Shown here in pieces: positions 1-5,476 of a stretch of 6,848 bases of DNA. The position numbers and the translations under genes are program-made. Numbering within the stretch: the first letter of the stretch is position 1; each line of letters begins with the position of its first letter. Under the pieces are notes generated by a model. That model saw only the letters and a program-made list of their open reading frames with translations. It was not told the origin of the DNA and did not search any database. The DNA is from Gemmatimonadota bacterium (GTDB taxonomy: Bacteria > Gemmatimonadota > Gemmatimonadetes > Gemmatimonadales > GWC2-71-9): the NCBI GenBank assembly GCA_003221075.1, contig QHUF01000268.1, forward strand, positions 1-6,848. Direction: 5' to 3'.

Positions 1-2
1 CG

Positions 3-1610
3 CCCTCCCCCGTCTCGGCATCTGCTCGCAGCTATGATCTGCTCGCGTTACTGACGCAGGCCCGCGCGCTGCGCACGCTGCCAGGCTGGTCGTCAGACGT
101 GGAGGTGTACTTCGGGACGGCGCCGTTGGTGGATGCGACGGCGGCACCGCTCTCACCCGATGATCTGTCGCAACTCGCTGCCGGGGGACGCTGGCGCGAC
201 GGTGGGGCGCTCGTCTCACTGAAGGACCGTGAGGGGCAGGAGGTCGTGGGCGCCGTCGCCGTACAGCCGCGACCCAGGCCCCATGGTCCGCTTCCCGGCG
301 GGTTCGGATTCACGTTCCCCGCGGCGCTCATTGCGATTGGCGCGGCGGCCACCATCGCGTTTCGCGAGCGCTCGCTGCGAAACGGGGGCTATGTCGGCGC
401 GGCGTTGCTGCTCGCGCTTGCCGGCTATCTCGACGTGCGGGGGGCGGCGCGTGAGAGCACGGATAGGTGGTTGATCGACACGCGGCGCTTGCTGCAAGAA
501 GCGGCGACGCGCCTGCCCACGCCGCGGGCGCGGCCGCTGATCACCGAGCTCGCGGCGATCGTCCGCGATGCAGAAGTCGTCACTGGGGAGCCCGGGGAGT
601 CCGCGCCGCGCCGGGTGCGGATCGACGGTGAGCGGCGCGCGGTGGTGGCGGTATTGCTCGTGCCGGGTCGCTGGATCGAGCTACGCGCAGTGCCCGCCGA
701 CGCGGAAGCGCCGAAGTGGCTGATTCTGCTGGTGCCCTCGGCACTGCTCGGACCGCTGGCGATCATGGCGCTGCGGTGGGCCCAGCGAACGCCGCCGCGC
801 ACGCGCCGTGAGACCACCATCGCCTGGGGCTTCCTGGCGCCGGCGGCGCTGCACGTGATGATTTTCACGATCGGGCCGGCGATCTACGCGATCTATCTGG
901 CGAGCCGCGCGAACTTCCGGGCGCTGCTGCGGGATCCGGCGACGTGGAATTCGTTCGTCACGAGCGCGGCCTATGCCCTGTACGTCCCAATATCCGTCGC
1001 GGTGGCGCTCGCCGCGGCGCTGGCCGTGCATCGGTACCGGCGGCGCTGGGGAGGACGTTTGCTCCGCGCCGCGTTCCTGCTGCCCTATGTCTCGTCGGTC
1101 GTGGCGGTCGCCCTGCTCTGGCAGGCGATCTATCGCGCAGGTTCTCTCGGCCTGGGCCGCCTCGATTGGCTGAGCAATCCGAACACCGCGCTCCTGGCGC
1201 TGATGCTCATCTCCATCTGGGTGCACGTGGGCGGGCAGATGTTGGTGTTCCTCGGTGCTCTCGACTCGATCCCGCCGGCGTACTTCGATGCCGCCCGCGT
1301 CGATGGCGCGGGAGCCTGGCGCCGTCTCTGGCGCGTCACCGTGCCGCTGCTCCGGCCTGTGACCTGGTTCGTATTCCTGACCGGCGTGATCAGCGCGCTG
1401 CAAATGTTCACGCTCGTCTTCGTACTCACACAGGGCGGTCCGTTCCCGGTGCATGTGACGGACGTCGTGATCCACCGGATCTACCGGAGCGCGTTCGGAC
1501 CACAGGCCTTTGGCATGGCCAGCGCGCTGGCCGTGATGCTGGCCGTGGTCCTGCTTGTCTTCAAGTGGCCGCAGCTCAAACTGCTCCGCAGGCAGGCGCG
1601 ACATGCGTAG
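3..1610 (+). CDS. MalF-like sugar ABC transporter permease with extra N-terminal domains (5' partial)
   Basis: Inner-membrane permease of a CUT1-type ABC importer, forming half of the substrate channel. The frame stays open from base 3; the GTG at 99 is only the first start-like codon inside the window, so the real start lies upstream. Counting from base 3, hydrophobic segments lie near residues 104-121, 129-144 and 239-258. The usual permease core follows (about 272-530), with the EAA loop at about 429-452 (DAARVDGAGAW...VPLLRP), which docks on the ATPase. Basic residues between the first two segments and just before the core suggest, by the positive-inside rule, that residues 1-100 and 145-238 face outward. 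The segment GGALVSLKDREGQEVVGAVAV resembles extracytoplasmic sensor folds, but I cannot name a family. The gene ends in an 8-base overlap with the second permease. Substrate is unknown; sugars are the family norm. The permease call is firm; the role of the N-terminal part is open. Confidence 0.9.
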   Translation, partial: PSPVSASARSYDLLALLTQARALRTLPGWSSDVEVYFGTAPLVDATAAPLSPDDLSQLAAGGRWRDGGALVSLKDREGQEVVGAVAVQPRPRPHGPLPGGFGFTFPAALIAIGAAATIAFRERSLRNGGYVGAALLLALAGYLDVRGAARESTDRWLIDTRRLLQEAATRLPTPRARPLITELAAIVRDAEVVTGEPGESAPRRVRIDGERRAVVAVLLVPGRWIELRAVPADAEAPKWLILLVPSALLGPLAIMALRWAQRTPPRTRRETTIAWGFLAPAALHVMIFTIGPAIYAIYLASRANFRALLRDPATWNSFVTSAAYALYVPISVAVALAAALAVHRYRRRWGGRLLRAAFLLPYVSSVVAVALLWQAIYRAGSLGLGRLDWLSNPNTALLALMLISIWVHVGGQMLVFLGALDSIPPAYFDAARVDGAGAWRRLWRVTVPLLRPVTWFVFLTGVISALQMFTLVFVLTQGGPFPVHVTDVVIHRIYRSAFGPQAFGMASALAVMLAVVLLVFKWPQLKLLRRQARHA

Positions 1611-2406
1611 GCTCCTGCTTGGGGCAGTCGGCGTCGTCATGGTCGCGCCCTTCTTCTATATGCTCTCGGTCTCGTTCATGGGTGAGGCTGAGCTGCTACG
1701 CTGGCCGCCGCCACTGCTTCCCAGCTCGCCCACGACCGACAATTATGCCGCAGCGCTTGCGGCACTGCCCTACACGCGGGTCCTCCTGAACACGGCGATT
1801 CTGGCCGGGTGTGTCATGATCGGTCAAGTGCTCACCAGTGCCGCCGCGGGCTACGCTTTCGCGCGGATGCGATTCCCGGGTCGCGACGGCATCTGGACGG
1901 CGTTGCTCGCGATGTTGGCGATTCCGGCAATCGTGCTCCTGATCCCGCGGTATTTGATGATTGAGGCGCTTGGTTGGGTGGACACCTATCCCGGTCTGAT
2001 CTCGACAGAGCTCGTGTCGGTGTGGAGCATCTTCCTGATGCGGCAAGCATTTGTGATGCTGCCCGGCGACGTGGAGGACGCCGCCCGTCTGGACGGAGCC
2101 GGGGAGTGGACCCTCTTTTGGCGTGTCGCACTGCCGCTGGCGCGACCGGCGGTGGCGGCAGTGGCCATGCTCGCGTTCATGGATCAGTGGCGCAATTTCC
2201 TCTGGCCGCTGGTGATCACGCGCACTGCTCGGATGGAAGTCGCGGAGGTTGCCTTGGCACACCTCCACATGTCATACGCCGGCAACTGGCCGTATCAGAT
2301 CGCGGCGGCGGTTCTCGTGACGTTGCCCGTGCTGGTGGTCTGTCTATTCGCCCAGCGTTACGTGATGCAGGGAGCGTGCTTCACCGGTGCGAGGGTGCGT
2401 CTCTAG
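1603..2406 (+). CDS. MalG-like sugar ABC transporter permease
   Basis: Second inner-membrane permease subunit, expected to pair with the preceding one and a missing ATPase and binding protein to import a sugar or similar solute. It has 267 residues, slightly short for the MalG/UgpE type. A first membrane helix begins almost at once (residues 4-25), followed by the family-typical stretch around DNYAAALAALPYTRVLLNT and further helices. The EAA loop is at about 158-182 (EDAARLDGAGEW...LPLARP), then the conserved WRNFLWPLV stretch and a C-terminal QRYVMQG, the usual QRYFVRG position. I chose the ATG at 1603 because it puts a helix right at the N terminus as in relatives and has a weak AGG at 1594-1596, 6 bases upstream. 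A TTG at 1555 in the same frame would add 16 polar residues that look unnatural. Overlap with the first permease (ATGCGTAG) implies coupled translation. The last ten residues diverge from the usual tail. Confidence 0.92.
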   Translation: MRRLLLGAVGVVMVAPFFYMLSVSFMGEAELLRWPPPLLPSSPTTDNYAAALAALPYTRVLLNTAILAGCVMIGQVLTSAAAGYAFARMRFPGRDGIWTALLAMLAIPAIVLLIPRYLMIEALGWVDTYPGLISTELVSVWSIFLMRQAFVMLPGDVEDAARLDGAGEWTLFWRVALPLARPAVAAVAMLAFMDQWRNFLWPLVITRTARMEVAEVALAHLHMSYAGNWPYQIAAAVLVTLPVLVVCLFAQRYVMQGACFTGARVRL

Positions 2407-2440
2407 TCTCTCGCCGCGTCCTGCACGGGTCAGCCCTATC

Positions 2441-2459
2441 GCGCCACAACTCGTGGCGT
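2441..2459 (+). terminator. Short hairpin after the permease operon, possible terminator
   Basis: CGCCAC at 2442-2447 and GTGGCG at 2453-2458 form a perfect 6-base stem around a 5-base loop (AACTC), and a G-T pair can extend it to 2441/2459. It begins 35 bases after the second permease stop codon, where a terminator is expected. There is no T-run after it, so it does not look like a classic Rho-independent terminator. It could act with the next inverted repeat, block 3' exonucleases, or be chance in GC-rich DNA. Confidence 0.3.
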
Positions 2460-2500
2460 CCAATCGTACGGCAGCCGTGTGGCACGCGCTCCACGATTGG
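2460..2500. repeat. 8-base inverted repeat with 25-base spacer
   Basis: CCAATCGT at 2460-2467 is the exact reverse complement of ACGATTGG at 2493-2500. The spacer contains a small inner stem (ACGG at 2468-2471, CCGT at 2475-2478), so the element can fold as a nested structure. It abuts the preceding hairpin and is not followed by a T-run. Possible roles are a transcript-end structure, a regulator operator with widely spaced half-sites, or a member of a dispersed repeat family. One copy in this window cannot decide. Confidence 0.45.
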
Positions 2501-2567
2501 TAGCCGCTCACGAGGGCGATGAGAGGTCCATCACTGGGAAAACCACGAGACACGTTTGGCTCGGAAG

Positions 2568-2596
2568 TTGCGAAGCATCGGTGGTCGAGGTCTAAG
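2568..2596 (+). promoter_or_regulatory. Possible sigma70-type promoter for the signalling cluster
   Basis: TTGCGA at 2568-2573 and TCTAAG at 2591-2596 are 17 bases apart. Each matches 4 of 6 consensus positions (TTGACA, TATAAT). Transcription would begin near 2603, leaving a leader of about 23 bases before the GTG at 2626. Position and spacing fit, but matches this weak are common and the host's promoter preferences are unknown. Confidence 0.25.
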
Positions 2597-2613
2597 AACG
2601 CAGGCTACCGAGC

Positions 2614-2618
2614 AGGAG
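2614..2618 (+). promoter_or_regulatory. Ribosome binding site AGGAG that decides the start at 2626
   Basis: AGGAG lies 7 bases before the GTG at 2626, an ideal distance. It is only 1 base from the in-frame GTG at 2620 and 19 bases from the ATG at 2638, so both are less likely starts. It is the best Shine-Dalgarno match seen before any gene in this window. Confidence 0.6.
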
Positions 2619-2625
2619 CGTGAAC

Positions 2626-3228
2626 GTGGGTCGGTCCATGATACCAGTGCTGATTGCCATGGGAGCGTTGTCTACGACCCTCGCCGCGCAATCGAAGACA
2701 CCACAAGCGGATAGCGCGCAATCACAAGCGCGGCGGCACGCCATTGGCTTCGGATTCGTGGCGACGCTCGGGGCGAACTGGCAGGTGGAGGCGGCGGAGA
2801 TCGGGTACGTGCGGCGTCCGTCGCGCGGACTCGCGGCAGTTGGACTCGCGGCGCGCATCGGAACGTTCATCAACGAGAGCTCGATGCTGGGTGGCCAGAA
2901 GGGTGTTGTGCTCGGTGCCACACTGTCCGCCCGGACACACATGAAGTCCATCGCGCAGTTCGGAGCCGACGAGCACGGCACCGGGCTCGGGTTCGACGTC
3001 ACGTTCGAGCTCAGCGGTTACACCGCTGCCAGCTCACCGATGACACTGGGCTCCCGCTGGCTCGGGGTCTCCGTGCTCCCCGCGTTCAGCGTGGGCAGCG
3101 GCAACTCCCCGCATTTCGGTATTGTGATCGGCCCCACCGCCTTCTTCACCGGCGGAAAGCCGGTTTTGCGGGGTCTGCTCGCGTTCCGTGGTGAGGCGCC
3201 GCTGGCGCGCCGGGAGCGCCATCCCTAG
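2626..3228 (+). CDS. Exported protein of unknown function, probable outer-membrane beta-barrel-like
   Basis: I do not recognise a family. With the GTG start at 2626 the protein has 200 residues. It begins with a signal peptide: one basic residue (R3), a hydrophobic core at about 5-19 and a likely cut near residues 20-21 (TLA/AQ). There is no cysteine, so it is not a lipoprotein. A polar linker at 22-38 follows. Then come alternating hydrophobic, glycine-rich stretches such as IGFGFVATLGANWQV, KGVVLGATLSARTHM, LGFDVTFELSGYTA and PHFGIVIGPTAFFTGG, the pattern of beta strands in a small barrel. The protein does not end on the terminal aromatic residue usual for outer-membrane barrels; a basic tail (LARRERHP) follows the last strand-like stretch. 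Only 12 bases separate it from the next kinase gene, so it is probably co-transcribed with it. It may be a surface component linked to the signalling system. Export is fairly sure, barrel form moderately, function unknown. Confidence 0.75.
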   Translation: MGRSMIPVLIAMGALSTTLAAQSKTPQADSAQSQARRHAIGFGFVATLGANWQVEAAEIGYVRRPSRGLAAVGLAARIGTFINESSMLGGQKGVVLGATLSARTHMKSIAQFGADEHGTGLGFDVTFELSGYTAASSPMTLGSRWLGVSVLPAFSVGSGNSPHFGIVIGPTAFFTGGKPVLRGLLAFRGEAPLARRERHP

Positions 3229-3240
3229 GTTAGCGACCTT

Positions 3241-4803
3241 ATGGTCGCGCCGACGCTGACCTCGGACCATCCCGGTCTCGAGGTCCTAGCCGAAGTCGCT
3301 AAAGTGCTGGCCGCCGGCCGGCCTGCCGACGAGGGGCTGGCGGGGGTCGTCGGCGTGCTGCGCCGGGGACTCGCGCTGCGCCGCTGCCGTCTCTGGCTCC
3401 GCTCCGCGGACGGCTCCCGCTTTCTTCCCATCGCCAGTCCCGAAGACGAAACGCAGCTTCCCGGATTCACTTCGGCGGTCGCTGCGTGGGTCGCCGAGGG
3501 TCCGCACCGCGAATCGGTCGCGGGCGGCACACTGCTGCGCCTTCCGCTGGTCCACGAGCATGAAGCCCTTGGCTGTTTCGAGGTCATCATTCCAGAGGGC
3601 CGCCACGAGCGGATGGCGCACGACGTGCTGGTCGTTGTGGCGCAGATGTTAGCGCCCGTTCTCGCGGCGCACGAGCTCTCGCAGGACCTCGCCTCGGAGG
3701 TCGCCCTCCGCACGCGGGAGTTGGAAGCCCAGCGCAACTTCGCCGCCGGCATCATCGACTCCCTTCCGGTAGGCCTGTACGTCATCGATCGGGGCTATCG
3801 CATCCGGGCCTGGAACCGCAAGCGCGAGGCGGGGACGCAGGGCGTGTCGCGCGAGGACGCGCTGGGGCGGGAGGTGTTCGAAGTTCTGGACCGACAGCCG
3901 CGCGAGCTGCTCAAGCTCGAGTTCGACCGGGTGTTCGCGACCGGCGAGATCCAGACGGTCGAGATGGATTCCCAGACGACCGGCGAGGCGCGCCATTACC
4001 GCATCACGAAGATTCCGATGCGGATGGATGGCGAGGAAATTTCGCATGTCATCACGATCGGCGAGGATGTCACCGCCTGGCGTCAGGCTCAACAGCGCCT
4101 GGCGCAGAGTGAGAAGCTCGCCGCCGTTGGCCAGCTGGCCGCCGGGGTGATGCACGAGATCAACAATCCGCTCGCCACGATCCTCGCCTGCAGCGAAGCA
4201 CTGAGCCTGCGCGTCGCAGACATGCCGGAGCAGGAGCGCCAGGGGCAGGAGGAGTATCTCCGCATCATCGATACCGAAGTGCAGCGCTGCCGTCGTATCG
4301 TCGAAGGGTTGCTCGACTTCTCGCGGCCGAACAAGCAAAGCGGCCACAAGGCGCCCGCGGACATCAATGCGATCATCGAGCAGACGCTGTTTCTCCTCAA
4401 GCATCACGAGCGGTTCAAGTGGCTCACGATCGAACGGGAGCTCCAGGCCGGGCTGCCGCAGTTCCCGGCCGACGCCGAGCGGCTGGTGCAATGCTTCATG
4501 GCGCTGATGTTGAACGCGATGGACGCGATGAACTCGCGCGGCGTCCTCACGGTCCGTACCCGACGCAACCCGCAGCGGAGCGACGAAATTCTGGCGGAGT
4601 TCATCGACACTGGTACGGGGATCCGGCAGGAAGACTTGCCCAACATTTTTTTGCCGTTCTTCACGACCAAGCCGCAGGGCAGGGGCACGGGGCTCGGCCT
4701 GTCGGTCGCCTACGGCATCGTCGAGGAGCACCGCGGCCGCATCGAGGTAGAATCGCAGATGGGGGTGGGGACGAACTTCAAGGTGTTCCTTCCAGTCGGA
4801 TGA
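3241..4803 (+). CDS. Soluble sensor histidine kinase, GAF-like + PAS + HisKA + HATPase (NtrB-like)
   Basis: Cytoplasmic sensor kinase of 520 residues that autophosphorylates on histidine and passes phosphate to a response regulator. No membrane segment is visible. Residues about 10-145 look like a GAF domain by layout (LRRCRLWLRSADGS..., LRLPLVHEHEALGCFEVI), a moderate call. A coiled linker (about 146-165) leads to a PAS domain at 166-282 (IIDSLPVGLYVIDRGYRI, closing in ITIGEDVTAWR). The H box has H305 (AAGVMHEINNPLATI). The ATP-binding domain shows an N box at N425, G1 with D456-x-G458-x-G460, an F box (FLPFFTTK, 470-477) and G2 (GRGTGLGLS, 480-488), all intact. The H box style is that of NtrB/ZraS-type kinases, which usually pair with AtoC/NtrC regulators, yet the adjacent gene encodes an OmpR-type regulator and overlaps by ATGA. 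The ATG at 3241 follows the previous stop codon by 12 bases with only a weak AGG upstream. The input signal is unknown. Confidence 0.93.
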   Translation: MVAPTLTSDHPGLEVLAEVAKVLAAGRPADEGLAGVVGVLRRGLALRRCRLWLRSADGSRFLPIASPEDETQLPGFTSAVAAWVAEGPHRESVAGGTLLRLPLVHEHEALGCFEVIIPEGRHERMAHDVLVVVAQMLAPVLAAHELSQDLASEVALRTRELEAQRNFAAGIIDSLPVGLYVIDRGYRIRAWNRKREAGTQGVSREDALGREVFEVLDRQPRELLKLEFDRVFATGEIQTVEMDSQTTGEARHYRITKIPMRMDGEEISHVITIGEDVTAWRQAQQRLAQSEKLAAVGQLAAGVMHEINNPLATILACSEALSLRVADMPEQERQGQEEYLRIIDTEVQRCRRIVEGLLDFSRPNKQSGHKAPADINAIIEQTLFLLKHHERFKWLTIERELQAGLPQFPADAERLVQCFMALMLNAMDAMNSRGVLTVRTRRNPQRSDEILAEFIDTGTGIRQEDLPNIFLPFFTTKPQGRGTGLGLSVAYGIVEEHRGRIEVESQMGVGTNFKVFLPVG

Positions 4804-5474
4804 AAATCCTGGTCGTCGAGGACGACAAGACGGTGGGAGACTATGTCCGCCGCGGTCTGGACGAAGCGGGCTATCACGTCGAGCTCGTCGGGGACGGCGA
4901 CGAAGGGCTGCGCCGGGCCAGCGGGCGGGGCGCGAACTACGACATCATGGTCCTCGATTTGCGGCTTCCGAAAGTGTCCGGAATAGATGTGTTGCGCACG
5001 CTGCGCGACCGCGGCGTCGGGTTGCCCGTGCTGGTGCTGACGGCGCAGGACTCCGTGGACTTCAAGGTCCAGGCGCTGCGCATGGGGGCGGATGACTACG
5101 TCACGAAGCCGTTCGCGTTCGAGGAGCTGCTGGCACGGGTCGAGGCGCTAGGGCGCCGGCCGAAGGCGATCGCCCCGCCGACCCTGAAGGTGAACGGGCT
5201 TGTCCTGGACACGGGAAGCCGCGAGGTGACGCGGGACGGCAAGCGCATCGAGCTCACACCCAAGGAATACGCGGTGCTCGAGTATCTGATGCGCCATCAG
5301 AGCCGCGTGATGTCGCGCACGCTGATCACGGAATACGCCTGGGATTATCACTTCGATCCCGGGACCAACATCGTCGACGTGGTCATTACGCGGCTGCGCA
5401 AGAAGATCGATCACGCGAAGGAACCCAAGCTGATCCACACGGTGCGCGGCGTGGGATACGTGGTGCGGGCGTAA
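4800..5474 (+). CDS. OmpR/PhoB-family response regulator
   Basis: DNA-binding response regulator of 224 residues, the normal length for the family. The receiver domain (1-118) has the acidic pocket E7-D8-D9, phosphoacceptor D53 (MVLDLRLPKVSG), T81 and K103 (DYVTKPF), all in place. The winged-helix domain (about 128-222) has the family signature from ELTPKEYAVLEYLMRH through TNIVDVVITRLRKKID to IHTVRGVGYVVRA. The wording near the recognition helix (AWDYHFDPGTNIVDV) resembles the CusR/CopR/QseB branch, but the signal cannot be read from that. The start ATG at 4800 overlaps the kinase stop TGA as ATGA, so translation is coupled; upstream in-frame codons lie within the kinase gene in another frame and do not read as receiver sequence. 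A second kinase gene starts 2 bases after the stop codon. Either or both kinases may phosphorylate it. Target genes are unknown; the flanking exported protein or transporter are possible candidates. Confidence 0.96.
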   Translation: MKILVVEDDKTVGDYVRRGLDEAGYHVELVGDGDEGLRRASGRGANYDIMVLDLRLPKVSGIDVLRTLRDRGVGLPVLVLTAQDSVDFKVQALRMGADDYVTKPFAFEELLARVEALGRRPKAIAPPTLKVNGLVLDTGSREVTRDGKRIELTPKEYAVLEYLMRHQSRVMSRTLITEYAWDYHFDPGTNIVDVVITRLRKKIDHAKEPKLIHTVRGVGYVVRA

Positions 5475-5476
5475 CC

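Larger units (their letters stand above)
2407..2625. other. Intergenic region between transporter and signalling operons
   Basis: About 219 bases without a convincing gene. The frames crossing it are short or are tails of out-of-frame readings of the permease gene. The left half holds two inverted repeats (2441-2459 and 2460-2500). The right half has a promoter-like pair and a ribosome binding site serving the next gene. It probably separates two transcription units, although nothing excludes read-through from the transporter operon. Confidence 0.6.

Noticed and set aside
99..101. GTG as the start of the first permease
   Set aside because: The frame is open upstream to base 3 and reads as plausible protein (YDLLALLTQARALRTLPGW), with no good ribosome binding site before 99.
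681..1640. Long open frame of 319 codons on the minus strand
   Set aside because: It is antisense to the MalF-like permease and yields a polar sequence rich in arginine, histidine and glutamate, typical of a composition artefact.
944..1789. Plus-strand open frame of 281 codons across the junction of the two permeases
   Set aside because: It is out of frame with both well-supported permeases, and its translation is low-complexity arginine/alanine-rich sequence.
2407..2522. Small plus-strand coding extension into the intergenic region
   Set aside because: It is the tail of an out-of-frame reading of the second permease gene, with no start signal of its own.
3649..4731. Long open frame of 360 codons on the minus strand
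   Set aside because: It lies fully inside the soluble kinase gene, whose motifs are all intact on the plus strand. Long antisense frames are expected in GC-rich genes, and its translation shows no recognisable domain.
4419..4799. Possible 127-residue N-terminal extension of the response regulator
   Set aside because: It overlaps the kinase ATP-binding domain in another frame. The receiver domain starts normally at the ATG at 4800.
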